Shown: positions 34,190 to 42,864, counted from the first letter of the stretch. The stretch: DNA of 64,000 nucleotides from Meiothermus sp. CFH 77666 (GCF_017497985.1 NZ_JAGDFV010000009.1:1-64000); one strand, 5' to 3'. The notes: generated by a model not told the origin, from the sequence alone. Translations and numbers: made by a program.

Positions 34190-34939
34190 TCAGAACAAGA
34201 GCTCGAGCGAATGCCGGTTCACGTCCTTGTAGATAAGGTACTTGCTGGGGGTTTTGCCCAGCGCACCAAACCACTGCGGGCAGTACGAAGCCATCCAGAT
34301 TACGTCCCCGGCCTGTACGGTGTACCAGGCGTCGCTCAGGCGGTACACCCCCCCGCCCTGCAAGAACAGTAGGCCGTGCTCCATCACGTGGGTTTCCACC
34401 AAAGACAGGTGCGCTCCGGGGGCGAAGGTCATGGTGTTGACGGCCATATCGAAGGAAAAATTATCGGGCAACAACAGCCGAACCTGGAGCGCTTCATCGC
34501 CCATCAGGGGGCTGCTGGGGATATCCGGCTCGTGGCCCAGCACCAGCCCCGGCACCTCGGCCCCCGCCAGGGCCTGGTAGGGTTTGTCGAAAATCACCAT
34601 TCGGCTGGGCGATTGTGCCAGGAAGCGGTGAGGCGTGTTGGCCGGCAGGTAGGCGTAGTGATGGGGCCGGAGTGGGTGCCTGGCGCCCCCGACCTCGAGG
34701 GTTAGCTCGCCCTCCAGCACGTAGGCAAAGCGCTGGATGTCCAGCAGGGTCATTTCCCCGGTGCCCCCCGGCTGCATTTCTACCGTGTACATCTTGAAAC
34801 GGGCCCCCAGCTCAGGGGCAATGTGCACGATGCAGGCCGTGTTGATCCAGCCCGGCAGGGGGGCGCGAACAAAGGTATCGGGGGTCAGCAGGGCATGGTC
34901 GGGGGTTACGCGGGTACGGGTAAATCCGGTCAGGCTCAT
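34190..34939 (-). CDS. allE: (S)-ureidoglycine aminohydrolase
   Basis: Bicupin of 249 residues that converts (S)-ureidoglycine to ureidoglycolate and ammonia. Both cupin halves are visible: QRFAYVLEGELTLEVGG in the first, and ETHVMEHGLLFLQGGGVYRL with GDVIWMASYCPQWFGALGK in the second, which carries the manganese ligands. The ending YLIYKDVNRH is typical of the family. It overlaps the allantoinase gene by 4 bp. Confidence 0.92.
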   Translation of the reverse strand: MSLTGFTRTRVTPDHALLTPDTFVRAPLPGWINTACIVHIAPELGARFKMYTVEMQPGGTGEMTLLDIQRFAYVLEGELTLEVGGARHPLRPHHYAYLPANTPHRFLAQSPSRMVIFDKPYQALAGAEVPGLVLGHEPDIPSSPLMGDEALQVRLLLPDNFSFDMAVNTMTFAPGAHLSLVETHVMEHGLLFLQGGGVYRLSDAWYTVQAGDVIWMASYCPQWFGALGKTPSKYLIYKDVNRHSLELLF

Positions 34940-36285
34940 GGTTTCCTCGTCTGTAAGCGAACCTCGCTTGGTCTGGCTATTGTACCGTTCAGATACACTG
35001 GCTCGCCCCGGAGCCAGGTGCTCTCCACGCGCCCCCGGAAGGTCTGGCCCAGGTAGGGCGAGAGCGGGTGCCGGTAGCGCAGGTCGGAAGGGGTGAGGGT
35101 ATGGCTTTCCAGGGGGTTGACCAACACAAAATCGGCATCCGCACCCACCGCAAGCCGTCCCTTATGGGGCAGGCCAAAGCGTTCGGCGGGCTGGTGAGCC
35201 AGCAGCGCGGCTATCCGCTCCAGAGGCAACCCCCGCCGATAGAAACCCTCCTCGAGCATGACCGCCAGCGTGGACTGTACCCCGGCAATCCCACCCCACA
35301 GGGCGAAAAAGTCTGCGCCCTGTTTCATCTCGGGCGGGCTGGGGGAGTGGTCAGAGCCGACAATGTCCACCACGCCCTTTTGCAGCTCGGCCCAGAGCCG
35401 GTCTTGCTCGGGCTTGCTCCGTAGCGGCGGGGCGCACTTCCCCACCGCCCCCAGGCGCTCCAGGTCGTCCTCGGTAAAGGCCAGGTAGTGCGGGCAGGTC
35501 TCGAGGCTCACGTCCACCCCCCGGGCCCTGGCCTCGGCGGCCAGCGCCACCCCGGCCCCCGAGCTGATGTGCACAATGTGCAGCTTGCAGCCGGTTTCCT
35601 GGGCCAGCACAAGGGCCCGCCCGATGGCCTCGAGCTCGGTAAACACCGGACGCGAGGCCACATACTCGCGCCAGGTCTGGCCCCTGGCCCGCATTTTGGG
35701 GGTGAGGTAAGCGGTCAGCGACTCCGACTCGGCGTGTACCGCTACCGGCAGGCCTAGCCGGGCCGCCGTGCGCATCCCCTCGTAAAGCGTGCCGTCGTCG
35801 CAAGCCGGGAACTCCGGCAGGCCCGAGTTGCACATGAAAGCCTTGAAGCCGATCACCCCCCGTTCGGCCAGCTCGGGCAGGCGCTCCAGGTTGCGGGGGG
35901 TGAGGCCCCCCCAGAGGGCAAAGTCGGTGTATGAACTGGCCCGCATGGCCGAAAGCTTCTGGTCGAAGGCGGCGCTATCTAAGGTGCAGGGCAGCGAGTT
36001 GAGAGGCATGTCGAAAAAGAGCGTGCCGCCCCCCACCGCGAAAGCGGCGCTACCGGTCTCGATGCCTTCCCAGTGGGCCTGCCCTGGCTCGTTGAAGTGC
36101 ACATGCACATCCACCAGGCCGGGAAAGACATACCGGCCCTGGGCCGATACTTCCTGCCGGGCAGGCTCGGCAATCTCCGGGCTCACCTGCACAACCTGTC
36201 CGTCCAGCACCCCCAGGTCGGCTTGCTGAAGGCCCGCTGGGGTCACCAGGTTTCCACCGCGCACAATCAGATCCAACATGCTCAC
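34936..36285 (-). CDS. allB: allantoinase
   Basis: Cyclic amidohydrolase of 449 residues opening allantoin to allantoate. Metal motifs are GLVDVHVHFNEPGQAHWEG, the lysine region GVIGFKAFMCNSG, VHAESESL, LHIVHISSG, ETCPHYLAFTEDD and GSDHSPSPPEMK. These distinguish it from dihydroorotase. It lies 42 bp after allC and overlaps allE, within the long purine-catabolic operon. Confidence 0.93.
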   Translation of the reverse strand: MSMLDLIVRGGNLVTPAGLQQADLGVLDGQVVQVSPEIAEPARQEVSAQGRYVFPGLVDVHVHFNEPGQAHWEGIETGSAAFAVGGGTLFFDMPLNSLPCTLDSAAFDQKLSAMRASSYTDFALWGGLTPRNLERLPELAERGVIGFKAFMCNSGLPEFPACDDGTLYEGMRTAARLGLPVAVHAESESLTAYLTPKMRARGQTWREYVASRPVFTELEAIGRALVLAQETGCKLHIVHISSGAGVALAAEARARGVDVSLETCPHYLAFTEDDLERLGAVGKCAPPLRSKPEQDRLWAELQKGVVDIVGSDHSPSPPEMKQGADFFALWGGIAGVQSTLAVMLEEGFYRRGLPLERIAALLAHQPAERFGLPHKGRLAVGADADFVLVNPLESHTLTPSDLRYRHPLSPYLGQTFRGRVESTWLRGEPVYLNGTIARPSEVRLQTRKP

Positions 36286-36327
36286 TCCGTCAATCCAGGG
36301 TTTGAGGCCTGGGGTTCACCTGCCTGA

Positions 36328-37560
36328 TCAAAATGGGCCATCAGCCATTTTACGCAAAAAGGCCAGCCCCACCCGCACCGCAGCCTCCACATCCTCCGGC
36401 CAGACCGACTCCTCGGGATGGTGCGAAAGGCCCCCCGGGCTGCGCAGGAAAAGCATGGTGGAGGGGCACAGCGAGGCCATAATCATGGCATCGTGCCCCG
36501 CGCCCGAGACCAGATGATGCACCGGGTAGCCCTCGGCTTCCAGCGCCTGCGCCAGGCGTTCGTTCAGGGGGGGGTCGCAGGGCACGGCGGGCTGTTCGTA
36601 GCGGGTCTGGTAGAAAAGCTCGAGGCCCCGGCGCTGTGCAACCTGCTGGGCCCGGGTGATGAGGTTGGCCACCGCCAGGCTGCGCACCTCGTCGTAGGCG
36701 TGGCGCACGTCCAGGCTCATCTGCACCTCCCCCGGAATCACGTTGGCGGCTCCTGGCAGGGCGGCAATCATGCCCACTGTGGCCACCAGGCCGGGCTCTG
36801 CACGGGCTTCGCGTTCCACCAGGGTCATCCACTCGGCGGCCCCGGCCAGGGCGTCGCGGCGCAGGGGCATGGGGGTAGTACCGGCATGGCCGGCCTGGCC
36901 GCGAAAGGCCACCTCGAGCCGACTCTGGCCCACAATGGCCTCCACAATGCCCAGCGGATACCCCTGGGCTTCCAGCACCGGCCCCTGCTCGATGTGAAAC
37001 TCCAGATACCCTTTCACCTGGGCCGGGTTGTAGGCGGCCTGGGGAATCTGGGTGGGCTCAAGGCCAAATGCCCGGATGGCCGCTTCCACGGTCTGCCCCT
37101 CGGCATCCTGGAGCTTCAAAAAACCGGCCTCAAACCGGCCCGCCACCGCCTTGCTTCCCAGAAAGGGCACCCCGTAACGCACCCCCTCTTCTTCAGAAAA
37201 GGCGATCACCTCGAGGGCAAAAGGTAGCCGCTGACCCTCCAGGCCCTTCACCAGGGCCAGGGCCAGCATGACCCCTAGCGGGCCATCGTAGGGGCCCGCG
37301 TCGCGCACCGTGTCCACGTGCGAGCCCATCAGAAAGAGCGGGGCGTCCGGGGTCTGGCCGGGGTAGTGCCCGATCAGGTTCCCCACAGCGTCTATTCGCA
37401 CCGTCATGCCCAGCTCGAGCATCCAGCCTGCCAGGGCCTGGTGTACCTCCCGCATGGGCGGCGATAAAAACGTTCGGGTCAGACGGCCCGCTTCCTCCGT
37501 GTAGCACGCAAGCTGCCGGCAGCGTTCGATGGCTTCGTGGGCGAGTTGGCGAGGGTTCAT
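36328..37560 (-). CDS. allC: allantoate amidohydrolase
   Basis: Dinuclear-metal M20-family enzyme of 410 residues acting on allantoate, giving ureidoglycine, CO2 and ammonia. Motifs: GSHVDTVRDAGPYDGPLGV, FSEEEGVRYG, EFHIEQGPVLE, GQAGHAGTTPM and the SGAGHDAMIMA metal-ligand box. It is clearly a paralogue of the enzyme at 32787. ATG 37560 (MNPRQLAHEA) is chosen; a TTG start at 37590 would overlap the HIU hydrolase gene. No Shine-Dalgarno; TACAAT lies 7 bp before the ATG. Confidence 0.9.
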   Translation of the reverse strand: MNPRQLAHEAIERCRQLACYTEEAGRLTRTFLSPPMREVHQALAGWMLELGMTVRIDAVGNLIGHYPGQTPDAPLFLMGSHVDTVRDAGPYDGPLGVMLALALVKGLEGQRLPFALEVIAFSEEEGVRYGVPFLGSKAVAGRFEAGFLKLQDAEGQTVEAAIRAFGLEPTQIPQAAYNPAQVKGYLEFHIEQGPVLEAQGYPLGIVEAIVGQSRLEVAFRGQAGHAGTTPMPLRRDALAGAAEWMTLVEREARAEPGLVATVGMIAALPGAANVIPGEVQMSLDVRHAYDEVRSLAVANLITRAQQVAQRRGLELFYQTRYEQPAVPCDPPLNERLAQALEAEGYPVHHLVSGAGHDAMIMASLCPSTMLFLRSPGGLSHHPEESVWPEDVEAAVRVGLAFLRKMADGPF

Positions 37561-37586
37561 CGGGAGGATTGTACCCCTGGCCGGGC

Positions 37587-37943
37587 TCAACTCCCGCGGT
37601 AGGTGCTGTAGCCATACGGCGAAAGCAGCAGGGGCACATGGTAGTGGCCTTTGGCATCGGCAATACCGAAGCGGATTACCACTTCATCCAGAAAGGGGGG
37701 GTCGGGAAGGGTCACCCCCTGGGCCTTGAAGTAGGCCGCCACATGGAAAACCAGCTCGTAAAGGCCCACCGGAAGGGTTTCGCCCGAGAGCAGAGGGGCA
37801 TCGGTTCGGCCATCGGCATTAGTGCTGGCGGCGGTGACGAAGGTGCGCTCGCCTGCTGGGCCCAGGCGGTAGAGCTCGAGGTCGAGCCCCGCCGCTGGCC
37901 TGCCGTGCGCGGTGTCGAGGACGTGGGTCGAGAGTCGGGCCAT
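37587..37943 (-). CDS. hiuH: 5-hydroxyisourate hydrolase
   Basis: Transthyretin-like enzyme of 118 residues converting 5-hydroxyisourate to OHCU. It has the N-terminal [14 protein letters not shown] box, the internal RTDAPLL, and the C-terminal [11 protein letters not shown] tetrapeptide signature YRGS. Product of the PuuD-type urate oxidase encoded just upstream is its substrate. Confidence 0.95.
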   Translation of the reverse strand: MARLSTHVLDTAHGRPAAGLDLELYRLGPAGERTFVTAASTNADGRTDAPLLSGETLPVGLYELVFHVAAYFKAQGVTLPDPPFLDEVVIRFGIADAKGHYHVPLLLSPYGYSTYRGS

Positions 37944-37952
37944 ACAGCTATC

Positions 37953-39269
37953 CTAAGGCCCTTTAGCCCCCTGGGCCACCCAGGCCCCCAGCTTGGCCCG
38001 CTGCTCGGCGGTCATGGGCGGAACCCCCGGCACCACCAGGGGCATGTACTGGGTGTCCACCGAGACCTGTTTGATTTTCTGGGCATAGCCCACAATCTGC
38101 TCGGGGGTGTCCAGCATCACCCCCCCCGGCGCCGAGGCGAAGCCTGGCTGGGTGGGCCGGGCCGCGTGGCACATCTGGCAGTGCGTTTGGATGATGGCCT
38201 GCACCTCGGCGAAGGCCACCGGCGGATGGGCTAGAGCTTCGGCGCTGGAGCGCGGCGCGGTCAGGTAAAAAGCTCCCAACAGCAGGGCCGCCGCCAGCAC
38301 CAGCAGGTAGGGCATGGCCCCTCCTTCCAGCAGGGTCTTGTGGTGCTCTTTCTCGGTGATGTTGATGAAGTGCCGCACCGCCACCCCGGCCACAAAAAGC
38401 AGAATCAGTATCAGCCACTGAGCCCCCCCGCTGTAGGTCATGGGGAAGTGGTGGGCAATCATGGTAAAGAGCACCGGCAGGGTGAGGTAATTGTTGTGAC
38501 GTGAGCGAAACTGCACCCAGTTGACAAACTCTGGATCCAGGGTCTCGCCGTTTTGTGCGGCCCGCACCAGCTTCTTTTGCGAGGGGATAATTACGAAAAA
38601 AACATTGGCCGCCATGATAGTGCCCAGCATGGCCCCAATGTGCATGAAGGTGCCGCGCCCGCTAAACACCTGCCCCAGCCCGTACGCGGCCCCGGCCACC
38701 AGCACCCCCCCCACTAGCAAGAAGAGCGCCGGGCGGTAGAGTAACTGGGTACTCGAGAGGGCCAGGTAGATCAGCCAGGCCGCCAGCAAACTCCCCACCG
38801 CCAGCGCAATGGCGGCCCCGTCCGGCAGGGTGCTGCCGGGGGGCAGCAGGATGGCGCGAGGGTCGGCATAGTAAACAATGATCAGGAGCAAGAAGCCCGT
38901 GACCCAGGTTAAGTAGGCGTCCCATTTGAACCAGTGCAGGTATTTGGGCAACTGTGCGGGCGCGGTCTTGTACTTTTCCAGGTAGTAGATGCCGCCCCCG
39001 TGAATGGTCCAGATGTTGCCCGAAAGCTCGGCCCGCACCCCCTGGCGCTCGAGGGCATTTTCCAGAAAGATGAAGTAAAAACTAGCCCCAATCCAGGCGA
39101 TACCGTAGATGATGTGGAGCCAGCGCACCACCAGGTTGAGCCATTCTCGGGCGTGGGCCTGCCAGCCGTTGGCCAGGGTCAGGTAGAGGCCTAGCACCAG
39201 AACCAGCAGAAGCGCCAGCAGCCAGGGCCATTTGATGATTCGCAAGCGGTCGTGGTCGAGGATATTCAT
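37953..39269 (-). CDS. puuD: membrane urate oxidase with cytochrome c domain
   Basis: Protein of 438 residues of the PuuD type. About eight membrane helices (VVRWLHIIYGIAWIGASFYF, the HWFKWDAYLTWVTGF segment and others) are followed by a C-terminal c-type haem domain with CQMCH (about 363-367). The family oxidises urate to 5-hydroxyisourate and passes electrons to the respiratory chain rather than to oxygen. It lies between HIU hydrolase and OHCU decarboxylase, the two next steps. No cofactor-free or FAD urate oxidase is seen in the window. Confidence 0.92.
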   Translation of the reverse strand: MNILDHDRLRIIKWPWLLALLLVLVLGLYLTLANGWQAHAREWLNLVVRWLHIIYGIAWIGASFYFIFLENALERQGVRAELSGNIWTIHGGGIYYLEKYKTAPAQLPKYLHWFKWDAYLTWVTGFLLLIIVYYADPRAILLPPGSTLPDGAAIALAVGSLLAAWLIYLALSSTQLLYRPALFLLVGGVLVAGAAYGLGQVFSGRGTFMHIGAMLGTIMAANVFFVIIPSQKKLVRAAQNGETLDPEFVNWVQFRSRHNNYLTLPVLFTMIAHHFPMTYSGGAQWLILILLFVAGVAVRHFINITEKEHHKTLLEGGAMPYLLVLAAALLLGAFYLTAPRSSAEALAHPPVAFAEVQAIIQTHCQMCHAARPTQPGFASAPGGVMLDTPEQIVGYAQKIKQVSVDTQYMPLVVPGVPPMTAEQRAKLGAWVAQGAKGP

Positions 39270-39287
39270 GGTCAGTTTGGATTGAGT

Positions 39288-39785
39288 CTAGCCCTGACCA
39301 AGCAAATCGGCAAGCCGAAAACGGGCAATTTTGTAGATTTCGGCCAGGGCCGTTTGCAGCTCTTCCTCGGGGCGGTTATGAAGCCGCGCCTCCATTGCTG
39401 CAAACACGTCGAGCTTGTCCTTGCCGCGCACCGCCAGAATGAAGGGAAAGCCAAACTGCCGGGTGTACTGCTGGTTCAAGCGCTGAATATGGTCGTATTC
39501 TGCGGCACTCAGGCTGTCGAGACCGGCCCCCTTCTGTTCCTGCACGGAGGCTTCGGCCATGCGGGCCCGGCTGCCGAGGTCGGGGTGGGCCCGGATCAGC
39601 GCAAGCTGGGCCTCCTGCGGCGCTGCTTCCACACAGCGCACCATGGCCCTGTGCAGCTCATCCAGGCTCTGCCAGGGACGGCTCTCCCAGGCCTGCGCGG
39701 CAATCCAGGGCGAGTGCTCGAACACCCAGCCCACCGCTTCCACAAAGGCTTCACGGGAAAGCTGGTTGATTTCGGCTAGGGTCAT
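39288..39785 (-). CDS. uraD: OHCU decarboxylase
   Basis: Protein of about 165 residues that decarboxylates 2-oxo-4-hydroxy-4-carboxy-5-ureidoimidazoline to (S)-allantoin. All-helical fold with LALIRAHPDLGSRARMAEAS, the conserved HPDL catalytic region, and FGFPFILAVRGKDK. ATG 39785 has GAGG about 6 bp upstream; the longer frame to 39827 lacks this. First of the enzyme genes in the operon, after the ABC importer. Confidence 0.92.
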   Translation of the reverse strand: MTLAEINQLSREAFVEAVGWVFEHSPWIAAQAWESRPWQSLDELHRAMVRCVEAAPQEAQLALIRAHPDLGSRARMAEASVQEQKGAGLDSLSAAEYDHIQRLNQQYTRQFGFPFILAVRGKDKLDVFAAMEARLHNRPEEELQTALAEIYKIARFRLADLLGQG

Positions 39786-39837
39786 ACCAACCTCACCTGA
39801 ACACTTCACTTTGATGAGCCCGTACACCCTGCAACAC

Positions 39838-39865
39838 CCATTGCCGAAAGCTTAAAGCCAAAGGC
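39838..39865 (-). repeat. degenerate 7-bp tandem repeat, inverted copy, 4 units
   Basis: On the minus strand: GCCTTTG, GCTTTAA, GCTTTCG, GCAATGG. Same heptad family as 13874-13922 and 15735-15762 but in the other orientation. A further isolated GCTTTCG GCC occurs near 40001. Confidence 0.55.
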
Positions 39866-39940
39866 TCTAGGAGGGGTATGTGGATCAATATGGCTGGCCT
39901 GTAGGGTGCTTGTCCGAATCACCATAAAATTCCTTCAGGT

Positions 39941-39989
39941 GTCGAGGGTCGAAGGGTCTGGTGCCTGAGGGTCTCCGGCTATCGGCTAC
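39941..39989. repeat. possible further degenerate heptad array
   Basis: Seven blocks of seven: GTCGAGG, GTCGAAG, GGTCTGG, TGCCTGA, GGGTCTC, CGGCTAT, CGGCTAC. The first two and the last two pairs are near-identical in a seven-base register; the middle is weak. It lies in the 229-bp gap between the permease gene and uraD. Confidence 0.35.
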
Positions 39990-40014
39990 CTGTGATTTGA
40001 GCTTTCGGCCCCGT

Positions 40015-40779
40015 TCACGCATGCTGGCTGCGGTAGGCCCAGCCCACCAGGCGACGTTCCAGAATGGCAAAAACTGCGTACAGCACAATGCCCATCACGG
40101 CAATCACCAGCAGGCCGCCAAACACCAGCGGCACATTGAACTGCGAGCTGGCCGAGGTCATCATGTAGCCGATGCCCTTCTGCGAAGCGGCAATTTCCGA
40201 GATGACCGCCCCCACGAAGGCCAGCGTGATGGCCACCTTGAGCGAGGCAAAAAAGTAGGGCATGGAGAAGGGAATGGAGACCCGGGTGAAGGCCTCGAGG
40301 CGGCTCGAGCCCAGCACCCGCAGCACCTCGCGCAGCTCCGGGGGAACCGCCGCCAGCCCCGTCGCCACATTGACCACAATGGGGAAAAACGAGATCAGAA
40401 AAGCGGTCAGGATGGCCGGCACCGTCCCGATGCCAAACCACAGCACCAGCACCGGCACCAAAGCGGCCTTGGGTACGCTATTGAAGCCCACCAGAATGGG
40501 GTAAAGCGCCAGGTTCAGGGGCTTGGAGGTGCCCACCGCAGCACCCAAAAGCACCCCCGCCACCACCGCAATCCCAAAACCGGCCAGGGTTGTCCAGAGG
40601 GTCTGCCAGGCATGGCCCATCACCACCCCCCAGACCGGCAGCAGCGACTGGATGGCCTGCGAAGGGGCCGGCAGCACAAAAGGGGGGATTTTGAAAAGCC
40701 GCACCGCCAGCTCCCACACCACAAAAAGCCCCACCGTTGCCGCCACTGCAATGAGGGTATCCCGGGTACGCGCGTTCAC
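40015..40779 (-). CDS. ABC transporter permease (SsuC/ThiX type)
   Basis: Membrane protein of 254 residues with about six helices. The EAA-type coupling loop reads AAVPPELREVLRVLGSSRLE. Conserved NSVPKAALVPVLVLWFG, as in nitrate, sulfonate and thiamine-precursor permeases. It overlaps the ATPase gene by 4 bp. Because the transcription unit runs on into the urate and allantoin genes, the cargo is probably a purine or ureide (inference). Confidence 0.88.
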   Translation of the reverse strand: MNARTRDTLIAVAATVGLFVVWELAVRLFKIPPFVLPAPSQAIQSLLPVWGVVMGHAWQTLWTTLAGFGIAVVAGVLLGAAVGTSKPLNLALYPILVGFNSVPKAALVPVLVLWFGIGTVPAILTAFLISFFPIVVNVATGLAAVPPELREVLRVLGSSRLEAFTRVSIPFSMPYFFASLKVAITLAFVGAVISEIAASQKGIGYMMTSASSQFNVPLVFGGLLVIAVMGIVLYAVFAILERRLVGWAYRSQHA

Positions 40780-41579
40780 GCCCCCACCCCCCGCAGACCG
40801 CTGATCTGGGTACGCATCCCGCCGATCTGCTCACGCAGCTCCTTGACGATGTGGGCAAAGTCGTCTTCGTAGGTGAGCTCGAGGGCCCTGGGGCGGGCAA
40901 ACTCCACCTTGCGTGAGTAGGCGATTTTGCCGGGCCGGGTGCTCATGGTGTAGATGGTATCGGACAGGTAGACGGCCTCACGCAGGTCGTGGGTCACCAG
41001 AATCACGGTGGGCTTGCGGCTCATGTACAGCACCTGCATGGCCTGCCACAGCTCCTCACGGGTAAAGGCATCCAGGGCCGAGAAGGGCTCATCGAGCATC
41101 AGGATTTCGGGCTGGTGGATGAGGGCGCGGCACAAACTGGCCCGCTGCTGCATACCCCCTGATAGCTCCCAAACATGGGCATTCTCGAAGCCCGAGAGCC
41201 CCACCGAGGCCATCAGCTCGCGGGCGGCTTCGACATAGGGCCTGGGGTTCTGGCGGTACTGCTGCTTGTGCGCCGGCGAGACCTCGAGGGGCAGCAATAT
41301 ATTTTGCAGGATGGTGCGCCAGGGCATCAGGGTGGGGTTCTGGAAGGCCATCCCGATGCTGGCGATGGGCCCCTTTACCGCCTTCCCATGCACCGTCGCG
41401 CTTCCCTCGCTGGGCAGACGCAGGCCGGAAATGACCCGTAACAGGGTGGATTTTCCACAGCCCGAAGGCCCTACAAAAGCCACAAACTCGCCCTGGGCGA
41501 TGGAAAGGTTCACCCCCTCTACCGCCAGGTAGCCGTTGTCGTAGCGCAGGCTAACATTGCTGAGCTCAATGAAGGACAT
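40776..41579 (-). CDS. ABC transporter ATPase
   Basis: Nucleotide-binding subunit of 267 residues: Walker A GPSGCGKST, Q-loop MAFQNPTLMPW, signature LSGGMQQRASLCRAL, Walker B LMLDEPFSALD and H-loop VTHDLREA. Belongs to the nitrate/sulfonate/taurine-type importer ATPases and serves the adjacent permease. Confidence 0.9.
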   Translation of the reverse strand: MSFIELSNVSLRYDNGYLAVEGVNLSIAQGEFVAFVGPSGCGKSTLLRVISGLRLPSEGSATVHGKAVKGPIASIGMAFQNPTLMPWRTILQNILLPLEVSPAHKQQYRQNPRPYVEAARELMASVGLSGFENAHVWELSGGMQQRASLCRALIHQPEILMLDEPFSALDAFTREELWQAMQVLYMSRKPTVILVTHDLREAVYLSDTIYTMSTRPGKIAYSRKVEFARPRALELTYEDDFAHIVKELREQIGGMRTQISGLRGVGA

Positions 41580-41649
41580 GTTTGTACCTTGGCCTAGAGT
41601 TTAGCCTGCCGGGGGCGGGCGGTCAAAGGCTACTGTTTTGTAGCAACTA

Positions 41650-42669
41650 TTATCGCGCCGGGCCGGTCACCCGCCGGTCGGCAATGGGCGGAAGGAACCG
41701 CTCGCTCCAGACCTGCTCCACCTTCAAGGTAGTGGGTAGCTCGAAGGCCTTGGCTACCGCGCGAATGTTGCGTTCGACCCGCTCCCGCCGCACCGAACCC
41801 AGCCCGAAGGCCCGGCTGTCGGCGGTCAGCACGTGGGAGTTGAGGGCCAGCAACAGACGCTCGCGTTCCAGGGCTTCGTTGATGAGCCCATCCCGCCGCT
41901 TAACCGCAGCAATGCCCTCGTCGGGGTTGGCAATCACGTCCTTGAAGCCCTTGACCAGAGCCCGCAAAAATGCCGAGACCGCCTGCGGGTTGGCCTGGGC
42001 GAAGTCGCGCCGCACCACCACCGCGTTGCCATAGAGATCCTGGGTGTAGTCGCCGTACTTGAAGATGACCATGTCCTCTGGCTTCACCCCTACGTTGCGC
42101 AGGTTCAGGAAGGAGGTGAAGTAAAACCCGGTAATGCCATCGGCCTGACCACGGGCCAGGGTGGGCTCCCGCAGGGGCACATCCACGTTAATAAAGTTGA
42201 CCTTGCTGGCGTCTATCCCCACCGCCTCGGCAAACACCGGGAACAGCCTGCGGCCCGCATCCCCCGCCGGGGCAGCCAGGGTTTTGCCCACCAGATCCGC
42301 AGGCCGGGCAATGCCCTTGCCCTTGATGGCAAACACCGCCGCCGGGGTGGTGTTGTAGACCATGAAGACCGCCAGGAGCTGGTTGTTGGGGTTACGGGTA
42401 TTGAACTCGATGAGCGAGTTGAAGTCGGCAAAACCCATGTCGTAGTTGCCCGCGGCAATCTTGCTGATAGCGTCTGCCGAGCCAAAGCCCCGGTCAATGC
42501 TGACATTCAGGCCCTCCGCAGTGTAGTAGCCCTTGTCCTGGGCCAGCAAAAAAGCAGCCGTGGGGCCCTGGAAGGCAAAGTCGAGGGTGAAGCGCACGTT
42601 GGTGCGCTGTTGCGCTAGAGCCATTCCAAGGAAGATCCATAAAAGAATGAGGACACCTCGAGACCACAT
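41650..42669 (-). CDS. NMT1/THI5-like ABC substrate-binding protein
   Basis: Periplasmic binding protein of 339 residues with a signal peptide (VLILLWIFLGMALA) and the NMT1/THI5 fold: FAFQGPTAAFLLAQDKGYY, IAAGNYDMGFADFNSL, GKTLAAPAGDAGRRLFP. Relatives bind pyrimidine-type thiamine precursors (ThiY), riboflavin or similar heterocycles. ATG 42669 has GGAGGAGG about 7 bp upstream; the frame to 42696 is not needed. It is the first gene after a strong promoter, followed by ATPase, permease and the purine-catabolic genes, so a purine or ureide ligand is predicted. Confidence 0.85.
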   Translation of the reverse strand: MWSRGVLILLWIFLGMALAQQRTNVRFTLDFAFQGPTAAFLLAQDKGYYTAEGLNVSIDRGFGSADAISKIAAGNYDMGFADFNSLIEFNTRNPNNQLLAVFMVYNTTPAAVFAIKGKGIARPADLVGKTLAAPAGDAGRRLFPVFAEAVGIDASKVNFINVDVPLREPTLARGQADGITGFYFTSFLNLRNVGVKPEDMVIFKYGDYTQDLYGNAVVVRRDFAQANPQAVSAFLRALVKGFKDVIANPDEGIAAVKRRDGLINEALERERLLLALNSHVLTADSRAFGLGSVRRERVERNIRAVAKAFELPTTLKVEQVWSERFLPPIADRRVTGPAR

Positions 42670-42704
42670 ACCAAACCTCCTCCGGTGCGGAAACACCTGG
42701 GCAG

Positions 42705-42734
42705 AGTATATGAACGGGCCTTACCGGGTGTCAA
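42705..42734 (-). promoter_or_regulatory. strong promoter of the ABC importer and purine-catabolic operon
   Basis: Minus strand: perfect -35 TTGACA (42729-42734), 18-bp spacer, -10 TATACT (42705-42710), start near 42698. An inverted repeat CGGGT - 10-11 bp - ACCCG overlaps the -35 region and could be an operator. The first gene's ribosome site (GGAGGAGG) follows in a leader of about 29 bases. No TPP-like or other riboswitch is visible. Confidence 0.75.
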
Positions 42735-42832
42735 CGGCAACCCGTGAAGTTACTGGGCAGTTTTTCCCGCCCAAAGCAGCTATAAGCCAAAATCAATACA
42801 AAGTGTTAGTAGATATAAGCACGTTTGGCGCG

Positions 42833-42855
42833 TTTTGTAAGCACACGTTGCAAAA
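42833..42855. promoter_or_regulatory. TTTTGTAA...TTGCAAAA imperfect palindrome
   Basis: TTTTGTAA - 7 bp - TTGCAAAA between hemL and the importer operon, one mismatch in the arms. It may be an operator for the importer promoter 100 bp away, or a weak end signal for hemL. No T run follows on the hemL strand. Confidence 0.3.
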
Positions 42856-42864
42856 GTGAGCGGT

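Noticed and set aside
42670-42864. TPP riboswitch upstream of the THI5-like binding protein
   Set aside because: No CUGAGA or ACCUGA-type conserved blocks; only a promoter and two inverted repeats are seen.
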